Assembly: GCA_000196815.1 (NCBI GenBank)
Contig: FP929003.1
Coordinates: forward strand, 2,317,501 to 2,381,500
Source of the DNA: Nitrospira defluvii
GTDB lineage: Bacteria; Nitrospirota; Nitrospiria; Nitrospirales; Nitrospiraceae
Length of the DNA stretch: 64,000 bases
Reading direction: 5' to 3'
Made by a program: the position numbers and the translations under genes
Shown here: positions 33,604-43,221 of the stretch, in pieces
Position numbering within the stretch: the first letter of the stretch is position 1
How the letters are laid out: each line of letters begins with the position of its first letter
Notes under the pieces: generated by a model
Seen by the model: only the letters and a program-made list of their open reading frames with translations
Told to the model about the DNA's origin: nothing
Database searches by the model: none

Positions 33604-34839
33604 GTGAAGTTGTCGTCGCTCAGTTGCAAGAGAACATTGAGAGATGGGCAGGTCAGAAAGCACCTGTCTTATTCTTCGATTGTGACTCTAGTCTTGGCCA
33701 TCACCGCCCCTTGTCTCGCGACCGAATGGTCTCTGACGCCATCAATGAGCACAAAGGCCTATTACACCGACAATCTGTTGCTGACTAAGCTGCCTCACGA
33801 CCCGACCTATGGCTATTGGATTTCGCCGGGGGTTGAATTTGCAGGAAAGACGGAACGCCTGGAGCTGAGCGGGAGAGCGACGCTGGACTTCGTCGACTAT
33901 TATGGAGGCGCGTCGACTCGTTTCACAAACGTCTTTTTGCCGCTGACGATGAAGTATCGGACTGAGCGAGACGAATGGGGATTCACCGGCGGATTCACCA
34001 GAGACAACACTCAAATGGGTGAGCTTTTAGCCACTGGTTTGCTTCTGCGATTTACCCAGCGAAACCTTTGGAGCCTAAATCCTACATGGTCCAGAACGAT
34101 AACAGAAAATTTGGCATTTCAGAGCACATTTCAATTCAACGATGCATCGTATGAGGATGGGCTTCGATTCGGTCTAACTAACCACCGTGTGCTTGGGATA
34201 TCTGCCGGGTTTCTCTACCATGTGACCGAAAAGGATGATGTTCAACTAGCTGGATCCTACACCAATTTCCGAACGACCAATGCGCCATTGAGCCTGCGGG
34301 CAAATTACCCGGGCGCAACGGTAACGATCACTCATGCGTTTACAGAAGAGTTAAAAGGAACCGTCTACGGAGGACCACGCTTCATTTCCACCACTAGTCA
34401 ATTGGCAGATGGTGATGCTCACACCCAGTCAACTACATGGATTTATGGTGCAAGCTTGACGAAACAGTTCGAACGCGCTTCGATTCAGGCGATATTGAGT
34501 CGAGAAATTTTTCCCAGTGGCTTCGGATTGTTACTCCAGACAGACCGTTTTGGAATATCAGCATCTTACAAAATATCTGAAGCGGTAACGTTCTTGCTAG
34601 ACACATCCGCATATGTCATTGCAGGGGCAACGCCGCAGACTCGTGGGGGAGAGCTACCGGAGCAACGGCTTCTGTATAGTACCCCCAAGCTTTCATGGCA
34701 TTTTTCCGAGTGGTGGACCGCTGAGATTTCCTACAATCACAGATGGCGCGATGTGGATCATCAGGGCGATCCTGTTATGTCCAACACACTAATGTTCATG
34801 TTGACCTATTATCCTCCAAAACTTGCGCGCTCTGAATAA
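33604..34839 (+). CDS. Outer-membrane beta-barrel protein of the exopolysaccharide locus
   Basis: A 411-residue protein from a GTG start. A signal peptide (LVLAITAPCLATEWS) is followed by alternating amphipathic strands typical of outer-membrane barrels (YYTDNLLLTK, LELSGRATLDFVDYYG, AEISYNHRWRDVDHQ). Proteins at this position in PEP-CTERM loci are often annotated as exosortase-system-associated outer-membrane proteins and may form the export pore. The sequence from here to about 35.2 kb is clearly more AT-rich than the genes before and after, suggesting recombination. Confidence 0.8.
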   Translation: MKLSSLSCKRTLRDGQVRKHLSYSSIVTLVLAITAPCLATEWSLTPSMSTKAYYTDNLLLTKLPHDPTYGYWISPGVEFAGKTERLELSGRATLDFVDYYGGASTRFTNVFLPLTMKYRTERDEWGFTGGFTRDNTQMGELLATGLLLRFTQRNLWSLNPTWSRTITENLAFQSTFQFNDASYEDGLRFGLTNHRVLGISAGFLYHVTEKDDVQLAGSYTNFRTTNAPLSLRANYPGATVTITHAFTEELKGTVYGGPRFISTTSQLADGDAHTQSTTWIYGASLTKQFERASIQAILSREIFPSGFGLLLQTDRFGISASYKISEAVTFLLDTSAYVIAGATPQTRGGELPEQRLLYSTPKLSWHFSEWWTAEISYNHRWRDVDHQGDPVMSNTLMFMLTYYPPKLARSE

Positions 34840-34880
34840 CGAGCTTTGAAACCGTACTTTAACTTATGGACTAGAGACTT

Positions 34881-36650
34881 ATGCCTACTCATTCACCGAC
34901 CAGCCAATTAGAACCGACGTTCAATCTTCGTGAGTACCTAGCGATACTACAGCGGCGACGCCTATCGATTCTTCTTGTCGGCGGTCTATTGTTATGCATA
35001 AGCCTGACCGCTGCTATTATCTGGCCAGCAAGCTACAAATCAACAGCCACCATCCTTATCGAAGAACAAGAAATCCCTGCAGAACTAGTACACAGCACAA
35101 TTACTAGCTATGCCGACCAGCGCATTGAAATGATCAAGCAGCAGGTGATGAGTCGGTCAAGTCTCTGGCGTGTGGTAGAACAGTACGATCTATACCCAAC
35201 CATGCGACTTGAAAATCCCACAGAGGGTGTGATCAAGCAGTTTATCAAAGACATCGAGGTCGAGGTGCTGAGCGCAGATGTCATCGACAAACGAACTCAG
35301 CATGCCACCAAGGCGACCATCGCATTCACCGTTTCCTATAATAGCGGAACGGCCCAGACGGCACAGAAAGTGGCGAATGAGCTCACCAGTCTGTTTCTCG
35401 GTGAGAATCTCAAGAGCCGCGAACGGCAAGCACAGGAGACCACCACGTTCCTCAAACAGGAGGCGGAGAGCCTTGCGGCGCATATCGAGGAGGTGGAGGC
35501 CAAGCTGTCCAAGTTCAAACAGCGAGCGAGTGGGGCGTTGCCCGAGTTAATGCCGTTGAATCTCCAAATGATGAACCAGGCGGACCGTGAGCTGATGGAC
35601 CTCGATCAACAGATCCGCAGCCTTGAGGAGCGAAAGTCGTATCTCGATGGAGACTTAGCGACGATCAAGCCGAATACGCCCATCCTCTCCGTCACTGGAG
35701 AACGTATTCTCGATAGCGTGGAGCGGTTACGCGGACTCCGGGCCGAATATGCCGGAGTGGCCGCGAATCTTTCACCGGACCATCCGGACGTGATCAAGAT
35801 GAAGCAGGAAATCTCCGCACTGGAGAAGGAAACCGGCGCGAATCCGGAAACCCAGGAGATCGCCAAGCAATTGATCGATGCGCGAGCCAGACAGGCCACA
35901 CTCGCCGACCGTCTCGGGAAGGACCACCCCGACGTGCTTCAGGCCGCCCGAACCATCGGGGCGCTCGAGCGGGAGCTCAGCCGGATCGGGACCACTCCAG
36001 GTAATAGGCCAATGCAACGGCCTGAGAATCCGGCCTACATCAACATCCAGGCACAACTCAATTCGGTGAATTCTTCGCTGGAAGCGCTGAAAATCAGCCG
36101 CACGACTATCAAGCGGCGCCTCCAGGATTATGCCGCACGTATTGAGCGGACACCCGAACTGGAACCGGACTATCTCGTTCTCGCGCGCGACCGCGACACC
36201 TCGTCTCAAAAGTATCAGGACATTCGCTCGCGACTCCTGGAAGCCAAGGTGTCGGAGGGCCTCGAGGTGCAACGGAAAGGCGAACGATTTTCGCTCATCG
36301 ATCCGCCGGGCCTGCCGGAGTCGCCTGAAAAACCCAACCGGAAAGCCATTGTGTTGTTAGGGTTCATCCTGGCGTTGGCGGGTGGCGCAGGAAGCGCGGC
36401 AGTCGCGGAACACCTCGACCGCTCGATTCGCACGCCGGAACAAGTGGTTCGATTGACGCAGGCCTTCCCGTTGGCTGTCATTCCCTATATGCCGAACAGG
36501 GAAGACCTCGCTCGTGCGTTGAAACGCAGACGAATGATTCGAACCGCAAGCTTCGGGGCCCTTGTCTTGGTCTTGCTCGTGAGTCATCTTTTCTGGACTC
36601 CCTTGGATGTGCTCTGGTACGCAACGCTCAAGCGGTTCGGCGTTGAATGA
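34881..36650 (+). CDS. Wzz/GumC-type chain-length determinant
   Basis: A 589-residue inner-membrane protein. It has a first membrane helix at about 28-52 (LSILLVGGLLLCISLTAAII), a large periplasmic coiled-coil region (about 170-420), and C-terminal helices at about 490 and 555. The pre-helix motif LIDPPGLPESPEKPNRKAIV contains the proline-rich signature of polysaccharide co-polymerases. It controls chain length and activates the tyrosine kinase encoded next. An internal near-repeat, SPDHPDVIKMKQEISALEKE and GKDHPDVLQAARTIGALERE, lies in the coiled coil. It lacks the kinase domain, which is a separate gene. Confidence 0.9.
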   Translation: MPTHSPTSQLEPTFNLREYLAILQRRRLSILLVGGLLLCISLTAAIIWPASYKSTATILIEEQEIPAELVHSTITSYADQRIEMIKQQVMSRSSLWRVVEQYDLYPTMRLENPTEGVIKQFIKDIEVEVLSADVIDKRTQHATKATIAFTVSYNSGTAQTAQKVANELTSLFLGENLKSRERQAQETTTFLKQEAESLAAHIEEVEAKLSKFKQRASGALPELMPLNLQMMNQADRELMDLDQQIRSLEERKSYLDGDLATIKPNTPILSVTGERILDSVERLRGLRAEYAGVAANLSPDHPDVIKMKQEISALEKETGANPETQEIAKQLIDARARQATLADRLGKDHPDVLQAARTIGALERELSRIGTTPGNRPMQRPENPAYINIQAQLNSVNSSLEALKISRTTIKRRLQDYAARIERTPELEPDYLVLARDRDTSSQKYQDIRSRLLEAKVSEGLEVQRKGERFSLIDPPGLPESPEKPNRKAIVLLGFILALAGGAGSAAVAEHLDRSIRTPEQVVRLTQAFPLAVIPYMPNREDLARALKRRRMIRTASFGALVLVLLVSHLFWTPLDVLWYATLKRFGVE

Positions 36651-36653
36651 TCG

Positions 36654-36681
36654 TTGGCAGGTGTCAGAGGTGATGTACAAT
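36654..36681 (+). promoter_or_regulatory. Candidate promoter for the BY-kinase gene
   Basis: TTGGCA at 36654-36659, a 16-base spacer and TACAAT at 36676-36681, about 40 bases before the kinase start, which has an AGGGGG ribosome site. Confidence 0.45.
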
Positions 36682-36722
36682 AGTCGCGATAATTCACGAA
36701 GGACGAACTAAAGGGGGCAGCC

Positions 36723-37547
36723 ATGGAATGGTTTCAAGCCGCGCTTGATCGATACAAACAGCAACAGCCCCAGAATCGTCCTGCGTCCAGGATCAACCGC
36801 GGTCCGTCCGCTCGAACGGCTCCTGCTCAAATCGTCTACACCCGGACACGGTCGCTCCACATTCCTGAAGCGGTATTGCGTGAGCGTCGCATCATTGCTG
36901 GTTTTGAGGGCGGGCGGTTCGTCGATGCCTTCAAGATTCTTCGCACTCAGATCACCCATCGAATGCGCGAGAAAGGCTGGAACGTCATCGGCGTGACCAG
37001 CCCCGGCCTGGGGGAGGGCAAAACGCTCACGGCAGTAAACCTTGCCGTCAGCCTGGCGATGGACGTCACCCAATCGGTCCTGCTCGTGGATGCCAATCTC
37101 CAGAGTCCCACGATCCACGAAGTGTTCGATCTCGGCCCCAGCGAAGGGTTGGCCAACTATCTCCTCGACGATACCCCGCTCGAAGATCTGTTGATCCATC
37201 CCGGCATCGGCCGGTTTGTGCTGCTTCCGGGCGGACGTGCTGTGCCACACTCAGCAGAGGCCTTGACCTCTCCCAGGATGATTGCCTTGGTGGAAGAGCT
37301 GAAACATCGCTACCACTCGCGGATCATCATGTTCGATCTGCCGCCGCTCCTAAACACATCCGACGTGCTGGCCTTTTCACCCTATATCGACGCGCTGCTA
37401 TTGGTCATCGAAGAAGGGCAGACGAAAGTCGAGGATGTCGAACGGGCGTTGTCGTTGGTGAAGCACTCAACCCCGGTGCTTGGCACGGTCTTGAACAAAG
37501 CGGGGCGGGCGGGGATCGGCCCGGCTGAGATGAAGAAACTCGTCTGA
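36723..37547 (+). CDS. CpsD-like polysaccharide tyrosine kinase ATPase
   Basis: A 274-residue cytoplasmic protein of the BY-kinase/Mrp family. The P-loop reads VTSPGLGEGKTLTAVNLAVS, Walker A' VLLVDANLQSPTIHEVF, and Walker B MFDLPPLLNTSDV. With the preceding Wzz-like protein it forms a two-part kinase regulating chain length and export. The usual C-terminal tyrosine cluster is missing: the protein ends AGIGPAEMKKLV. It may therefore act as an ATPase switch without autophosphorylation, like some exosortase-linked members. Confidence 0.88.
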   Translation: MEWFQAALDRYKQQQPQNRPASRINRGPSARTAPAQIVYTRTRSLHIPEAVLRERRIIAGFEGGRFVDAFKILRTQITHRMREKGWNVIGVTSPGLGEGKTLTAVNLAVSLAMDVTQSVLLVDANLQSPTIHEVFDLGPSEGLANYLLDDTPLEDLLIHPGIGRFVLLPGGRAVPHSAEALTSPRMIALVEELKHRYHSRIIMFDLPPLLNTSDVLAFSPYIDALLLVIEEGQTKVEDVERALSLVKHSTPVLGTVLNKAGRAGIGPAEMKKLV

Positions 37548-37657
37548 TCGTTCGAACGGCCGATGTACAAACCAGTATGGGCTTGGAAGCAGGTCCGGCA
37601 GCTGTTGAATGGGAGCCGTTACTTGCAGGACAATACCGACGCACGTTCCTTCACACC

Positions 37658-39808
37658 ATGAAACAAATTCTTCAGCATAAGCGGTCCGGTGCGGTGACGG
37701 TAGAGGAGGTGCCTCCCCCCTGCCTTCGCGGCAGCGGCCTGCTTGTGCTTAACGAGGCGTCTCTCATCAGCCCGGGCACCGAAAAATCGACGATCCAGAG
37801 CACGAAGCAATCTCTCGTCGCCAAGGCCATGGAACGGCCCGAAAAGGTCAAGAAGGTGCTCAGCGCAATTCACACGGATGGGCTGGCTCTTACGCTCTCC
37901 CGGGTGTTCGACAAGTTGGACTCACCTGCCTCGCTGGGCTACAGCTGCGCCGGCACGGTGGTAGACGTGTCCCGCGATGCAGATTGCTTTTCCGTTGGAG
38001 ACCGAGTGGCCTGTGCCGGACAGAATTATGCCTCTCACGCAGAAATGATTTACGTGCCGAAACATCTCTGCGTCAAAATTCCGGACGGCGTGGACTCCGA
38101 GGATGCCTCCTTCGTGACGCTCGGAGCGATCGCCCTCCAGGGCGTCCGTCAGGCAGAACCCAGGTTGGGAGACCGGATCGCCGTCATCGGCCTTGGGCTG
38201 TTGGGTCAGTTGACCGTGCAATTGTTGAAGGCATCCGGATGCCGCGTGCTCGGCTCCGACTTAGATCAATCCAAACTGCAATTGGCGCAACAATTAGGCG
38301 CAGACCTGGTCGCGCCGTCATCCGATCTCGTCCATGCCGCCGCAACCTTTTCCGACGGCCATGGCGTGGATGCAGTCATCATCACGGCCAGCACCAAGGA
38401 CAATGGTCCCGTGGAAGTCGCCGGCGAGATCGCCAGGAAAAAGGGCAGGGTGGTGGTGGTCGGCGCCGTAGGGATGAACATTCCGCGCGAGCCCTATTAT
38501 AAAAAGGAATTAGAACTGCGGCTGTCTATGTCGTACGGGCCTGGCCGTTACGACACGCAATACGAGGAACATGGACGCGATTACCCGTTCGGATACGTGC
38601 GCTGGACGGAGCAACGCAACATGCAGGCGTTTCTCGAATTGGTTGCGGAACGCAAGGTGGTCCTCAAGCCGCTGATTACCCATCGTTTTGCCATCGAGCA
38701 AGCTGAATCCGCCTACGCCCTGATGATGGAGGGTTCGGTACCCTACATCGCCATGATCATTACCTATCCCTCCAACCGCGCTCACCCCTTGCCGCGAACC
38801 ATTTCCGTCGGAACAGCGCACCCCGCTCGTCCGGTGACACTGGGGATTATCGGAGCGGGGAACCATGTGAAAGATATGCTGCTGCCGCCGCTGCAAGCCA
38901 TGAACAATGTCGGCATTCGCAGCATCTGCACCGCCTCAGGCATCACCGCGAAAACCCTCGCCGCAAAAATCGGCGCCGCCTCTTGCACGAGCGACAGTCA
39001 GTCCATCTTGGACGACCCGACAATCAATACGGTGTTGATCGGCACTCGCCATGATAGCCATGCAGCCTTGACAATACACGCGTTGCTCGCGGGCAAACAT
39101 GTGTTCGTCGAAAAGCCTCTCTGCCTGACGGAGGAAGAACTGCAGGAGATCCGCTCAACCTACGACAAAAAGGCCGCTGAGGGTCTCCATCTGATGGTGG
39201 GGTTCAACCGGCGATTTTCGCCGCACGCGAAGGAAGCGCGGACATTCTTTTCTTCGCGCTCGAATCCGCTCGTCATGCTCTATCGCATCAACGCGGGGCG
39301 TATTCCAGCGGATCATTGGGTACAGGATCCGGACGTGGGCGGGGGGCGCCTCATCGGTGAAGTCTGCCATTTCGTCGATTATATGCACGCGCTCTGTGCG
39401 TCGCCGCCCACCTCGGTGTTTGCCTGTAGGATCGGGACACATAGCTCCGGCGTCACCGCAGACCAGTGCAGCATCTCACTGACGTTCGGAGACGGGTCCA
39501 TCGGCACCATCGTCTACACGGCTGAAGGGAGCAGCGAGCTCCCGAAAGAACACTTTGAGGCTCACGCGGACGGAAAGTCGCTCGTCATGAACGACTTCGT
39601 CGAGACACGGACCTATCAAGACGGCAAGTGCGCTGTCTTCAAGACCTCAAAACGGGACAAGGGATTTGCGGAAGAAATGGCGCAGTTTGTACAGGCTATC
39701 GAACGGGGCCTTCCTCCGGTCATCCCGTTCGAGCAGATCGACGCCGTCACCCGCGCCTGTTTTCTGGCAGTGCGAAGCCTGAGCAGCGGCGCTGCCCATC
39801 AGCTCTAG
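37658..39808 (+). CDS. Bi-domain oxidoreductase (zinc-type dehydrogenase plus Gfo/Idh/MocA)
   Basis: A 716-residue fusion. The first half is a medium-chain alcohol-dehydrogenase-like domain (GYSCAGTVVDVSRDAD, VGDRVACAGQNYASHAEMIY, IAVIGLGLLGQLTVQLLKAS). The second half is a Gfo/Idh/MocA dehydrogenase (LGIIGAGNHVKDMLLPPLQA, HVFVEKPLCLTEEEL, VGFNRRFSPHAKEA, GGGRLIGEVCHFVDYMH). Such fusions occur in polysaccharide loci, often near heparinase-like lyases, and are thought to make or process oxidised nucleotide sugars. The ATG at 37658 matches family starts; upstream codons are not conserved-looking. Confidence 0.9.
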   Translation: MKQILQHKRSGAVTVEEVPPPCLRGSGLLVLNEASLISPGTEKSTIQSTKQSLVAKAMERPEKVKKVLSAIHTDGLALTLSRVFDKLDSPASLGYSCAGTVVDVSRDADCFSVGDRVACAGQNYASHAEMIYVPKHLCVKIPDGVDSEDASFVTLGAIALQGVRQAEPRLGDRIAVIGLGLLGQLTVQLLKASGCRVLGSDLDQSKLQLAQQLGADLVAPSSDLVHAAATFSDGHGVDAVIITASTKDNGPVEVAGEIARKKGRVVVVGAVGMNIPREPYYKKELELRLSMSYGPGRYDTQYEEHGRDYPFGYVRWTEQRNMQAFLELVAERKVVLKPLITHRFAIEQAESAYALMMEGSVPYIAMIITYPSNRAHPLPRTISVGTAHPARPVTLGIIGAGNHVKDMLLPPLQAMNNVGIRSICTASGITAKTLAAKIGAASCTSDSQSILDDPTINTVLIGTRHDSHAALTIHALLAGKHVFVEKPLCLTEEELQEIRSTYDKKAAEGLHLMVGFNRRFSPHAKEARTFFSSRSNPLVMLYRINAGRIPADHWVQDPDVGGGRLIGEVCHFVDYMHALCASPPTSVFACRIGTHSSGVTADQCSISLTFGDGSIGTIVYTAEGSSELPKEHFEAHADGKSLVMNDFVETRTYQDGKCAVFKTSKRDKGFAEEMAQFVQAIERGLPPVIPFEQIDAVTRACFLAVRSLSSGAAHQL

Positions 39809-40035
39809 CACGGTGGGGAAAATGGTCGTCGGTTTTCTGGGAGATTGTGGTTCAGGCCAAGACTGAGATTGAGAGAGTCTGTATCGCACAGATCGAATTC
39901 CTCGTGTCGCAGGACACTCTGCCTGCTTCGCTCTCGATGCGTTGCCCAAAGTACATCACGTCGTGCACCAATGAAGTCGGCTGACGCCAATGAATGCTAT
40001 TGACCTTCAGACGGTTGTCCCGTAAGTAGGAGCGT

Positions 40036-41460
40036 ATGTACGAAGCCTTTTATAACCTGAAACTCAGGCCCTTTACGCTGGCACCGAATCCGGATTTCCT
40101 CTATCGGGGAGACACGCATCGGCTCGCGATGGCAACATTGGAATACGGCCTCCTTAACGAAGCCGGCTTTGTCGTACTCACAGGCATGCCCGGGATGGGA
40201 AAAACCACCCTCCTGCAACAACTCCTGGCTGAGCATCAGCGCCATTTCACGACCGGGTTGATCACCAACACCCATCCCGGCATGGATACTCTGCTCCCCT
40301 GGATTCTGCTCGCATTCGGTCTGGGCGGAGCACACCCAGACAAACTGCAGGCCTTCTATGAGTTTGAGCAATTCCTCGCGAAGGAGAGCATCGCCAGACG
40401 GCGGGTGCTCTTGATCGTCGATGAAGCACAGAATCTCGGGGCGAATCTGCTGGAAGAGCTGCGCCTACTCTCCAACCTGAATAAGGACAAGGCGCCTATT
40501 CTCCAGATCATTCTGTCCGGGCAACCGGACCTGCGACAGCTTCTACAACGCAAAGATCTCACCCAGTTCGCTCAACGCGTCATGGTGGATTACAGTCTCG
40601 ATCCCTTTCAGGAAGAAGACAGCATAGGCTACATCGCCCATCGTCTGCGGGTGGCGGGTCGCGAGGAACCGATCTTCACCCAGCACGCCACTCGGATGAT
40701 TCATCGACTCACCGGCGGCATTCCACGCCTGATCAACCAACTGTGCGATACGGCCCTGACCTATGGGTACGCGGAGGGCGCCCCCTTTCTCTCCACCAAG
40801 ATCGTGGCCGAAGCGGCGAAAGACCGGAGCAAAGGGGGCATTCTCCCGCTCGCGGGCGCCGATGCGCTGACGGCCATGACACCGGAACAGGAATCAGCGG
40901 AGCAGACTGAGCTCGCCACGTTTGCATCACAAACCGTTTCTGCTCCCGGCAGCGCCGACCGGTCGGTCAACAGCCCGCAGGCAACCTCAACAGCCAGCCT
41001 GCCCGGTCGTGACGCGCAGGAAGCCTACGAACGCGGCCTGGCGCTCAAGAAAGTCGGGCTGCATAATGATGCGCTGCAGCAGTTTTCGCTTGCCGCCCTG
41101 GATGCGTCTCTCGCCTTCAGGGCCATGGCGCAAGTCGGCATTTGCCTGAAAGCCCTCGGCCAATCCGAGGAAGCCGCCACCGCATTTCAAAAATCCCTGC
41201 AGGCGCAACGAGGCATATCCGCCGATACGATTCAGGTACGGTATCTGCTCGCGCGCACACTCGAGTCCTTGGGACGAATCGAGAGCGCGCTTGAGCATTA
41301 CCGTTGGATCAGGCGGGAAGAACCTGCCTTCAAGGACGTAGCCGAACGACTCGACCGCCTGAGCAGCCGCCGACCCGCATCGACTCGTGACGGGGAGCAC
41401 GGCAGCGACGGATCCTCCTGGATGGCCCAACTCCAGCGCATCCTTGGCGCCTCCAAGTAG
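40036..41460 (+). CDS. ExeA-like AAA ATPase with TPR tail (exosortase-associated)
   Basis: A 474-residue protein. Residues 1-270 form an ExeA/GspA-type ATPase: MYEAFYNLKLRPFTLAPNPD, Walker A TGMPGMGKTTLLQQ, Walker B VLLIVDEAQNLGANLLEELR, and GQPDLRQLLQRKDLTQFAQR. Homologues are a fixed part of PEP-CTERM/exosortase loci. A low-complexity linker (about 290-330) leads into two to three TPR-like repeats (AYERGLALKKVGLHNDALQQ). The TPR tail is less common and may dock the ATPase to the export machine. It ends the exopolysaccharide locus. Confidence 0.9.
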   Translation: MYEAFYNLKLRPFTLAPNPDFLYRGDTHRLAMATLEYGLLNEAGFVVLTGMPGMGKTTLLQQLLAEHQRHFTTGLITNTHPGMDTLLPWILLAFGLGGAHPDKLQAFYEFEQFLAKESIARRRVLLIVDEAQNLGANLLEELRLLSNLNKDKAPILQIILSGQPDLRQLLQRKDLTQFAQRVMVDYSLDPFQEEDSIGYIAHRLRVAGREEPIFTQHATRMIHRLTGGIPRLINQLCDTALTYGYAEGAPFLSTKIVAEAAKDRSKGGILPLAGADALTAMTPEQESAEQTELATFASQTVSAPGSADRSVNSPQATSTASLPGRDAQEAYERGLALKKVGLHNDALQQFSLAALDASLAFRAMAQVGICLKALGQSEEAATAFQKSLQAQRGISADTIQVRYLLARTLESLGRIESALEHYRWIRREEPAFKDVAERLDRLSSRRPASTRDGEHGSDGSSWMAQLQRILGASK

Positions 41461-41548
41461 CCCACCGCTTCGCCAATCCGCCAACCCGATTGAGTGGCAT
41501 TCAAGTTTCGCCTGGTCGCAACCGATGAGGATCCAGGGGAGTGCCGAC

Positions 41549-42271
41549 ATGGGATTGGAAATCATTCAAATCGTCGAAGACGATCACAGTCAAGCCAAGT
41601 TACTGGATCAAATCCTTCGTCAGGCATCATTCCGCACCAACGTCGCATTCGATGGCCCGTCCGCCATGCAGGATGTCTGGCGCATCAAGCCCTCGTTGAT
41701 CGTGGCCGACGATAATCTGCCGGGCCTGAACGGACGCGAAATGTGCAAGCGTCTGCGACAAGATCCCTCCACGAAACATATCCCCTTCATCGTACTGTCC
41801 GGTTATTCCTCAGAGGAACGCCGGGTTGAAGCGCTCGATAGTGGAGCGGATGATTTCATCGTCAAACCGTATGGAGCGGCCGAACTGGTTGCGCGAGTCC
41901 GCGCACTCCTCCGTCGAACGCAACAAGGGCAGGGGCAGGAGGAGGAACTGGGCGAAGACCTTGCGCTCACCGAGAATCTTTATGCGGTGGAATACCGTGG
42001 GCGCAAGCTCATCCTCTCCACAGAAGAATGGAAGACCTTACGCCGATTGGTCGGCAGCGTCGGAAGCGTGGTGCCTCGCGAAGAACTCAGTACCCTGTTG
42101 TGGGGAAACGACGCACTCCTGCACGACGGTGAAATGGACCGCTGCATGGAACAATTGAATACCAAACTGACCGGGGAGGGGCCGGCGGTGGGAAGCATCA
42201 AAATCGTGCCCGGCGGATTTCGACTGCTCCTTCCATCATCAGAAAAGTCAGACGTCCTCCCGGCTCGCTAA
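41549..42271 (+). CDS. Response regulator with atypical winged-helix output
   Basis: A 240-residue protein. The receiver is complete: IIQIVEDDHSQAKLLDQILR, acceptor region LIVADDNLPGLNG, IVLSGYSS and the lysine in FIVKPYG. The C-terminal part resembles an OmpR-type winged helix (LSTEEWKTLRRLVGSVGSVV and REELSTLLWG) but is divergent. Its layout matches the regulator at 56897-57601, with which it shares DPSTKHIP against TPSTRHIP and a similar KP-x-x-x-x-E-x-V segment, so the two are paralogues. Its 3' end overlaps the convergent CHAD gene by 24 bases. No histidine kinase is adjacent. Confidence 0.85.
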   Translation: MGLEIIQIVEDDHSQAKLLDQILRQASFRTNVAFDGPSAMQDVWRIKPSLIVADDNLPGLNGREMCKRLRQDPSTKHIPFIVLSGYSSEERRVEALDSGADDFIVKPYGAAELVARVRALLRRTQQGQGQEEELGEDLALTENLYAVEYRGRKLILSTEEWKTLRRLVGSVGSVVPREELSTLLWGNDALLHDGEMDRCMEQLNTKLTGEGPAVGSIKIVPGGFRLLLPSSEKSDVLPAR

Positions 42272-43102
42272 CGTCTCGTTCCGATCCACCCCCATCCACA
42301 GCTGCCCGGATGCCAGGACATCCGGCAGCCAAGCTAACTCTCCCGGTACTCGCCTGGCTCGTCTGCGAGCCCGCTTCCAATCCCGCTCGATACGTGCCTG
42401 CACGGTGAGGTTCAGCTTCTTGCCCCAACGCCTAAAATCCGCCAATTCCTCATAACGCCCCAACAAGGCCTGCACCGGCTTGATTCGTTTCAGCACATCT
42501 TGTTTGATCGAGGCTCGCCCCGGCAGCCATTCCGTCTGATACCGGATCGTCTTGAGCATGAGGCGTAACGCATGGAGACGTTTGCGACGCGGCTTTTCCA
42601 AGGCCTTCTTGATCAACTGCGAGAGGACACGCTCATGCTCATGTCTCAACACTTCCAGCCGGCGCTTCAGGGAAAGACTCGCGGGAGTGATCAGTGGAAG
42701 CGCCTGCTTCCAGACGACCTGTTCAATCTTGTGATAGGCCTGTGCGCGAGTCAGCTTATGTTCTCGTCCGGCGATCCAGACCTCGACGGCCGCGATGTCC
42801 GAATCGGGGGCCTCAATCTTCATCAGATATTGCCGGAACACGTGTGAGGCCCGGAGCCGACTCAAGCGACTCACGGCCTGAGCCATCACGGTGGCGCGAT
42901 CTCGATTATCACAGAGCTCCAGTACTGCTTGAAGTCTCCGGCAATGAGTGCGAATCGAGTGGACGGTCTCAGCGGAGCCTTCACCTGCAATCGCATGGCG
43001 TATCAGGCCAAGGACTGTGGATTGATACGCCGCCGCCGTCCGAACGATATCTTGCCCGAGACCGGGCGGTGCGGTATGAATAGGGGAGCTCTGCCTTCTC
43101 AC
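42248..43102 (-). CDS. CHAD-domain protein
   Basis: A 284-residue, very basic helical protein. CHAD domains are built from two helical bundles with conserved histidines and arginines: VHSIRTHCRRLQAVLELCDN near the start and RLHALRLMLKTIRYQTEWLP near residue 180 show this. CHAD proteins are known to bind polyphosphate, which fits the neighbouring phosphatase SixA and the ppx-phoU-pst operon. It begins with a GTG. Confidence 0.9.
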   Translation of the reverse strand: MRRQSSPIHTAPPGLGQDIVRTAAAYQSTVLGLIRHAIAGEGSAETVHSIRTHCRRLQAVLELCDNRDRATVMAQAVSRLSRLRASHVFRQYLMKIEAPDSDIAAVEVWIAGREHKLTRAQAYHKIEQVVWKQALPLITPASLSLKRRLEVLRHEHERVLSQLIKKALEKPRRKRLHALRLMLKTIRYQTEWLPGRASIKQDVLKRIKPVQALLGRYEELADFRRWGKKLNLTVQARIERDWKRARRRARRVPGELAWLPDVLASGQLWMGVDRNETLASREDV

Positions 43103-43221
43103 GGCAACCTGTGAGTGGACGTGGGTGGCGACAGACAGAGGACAGCGGCAACACTTCGAGTTATGATTGAACTCATGACTGCCCCCCGATCACCCACGTT
43201 CTTGCTGCTGGAGGATGCCCG

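Noticed and set aside
40000-40028. TTGACC-17-TAAGTA promoter before the ExeA-like ATPase
   Set aside because: Transcription would begin almost at the start codon, leaving no room for the visible ribosome site.
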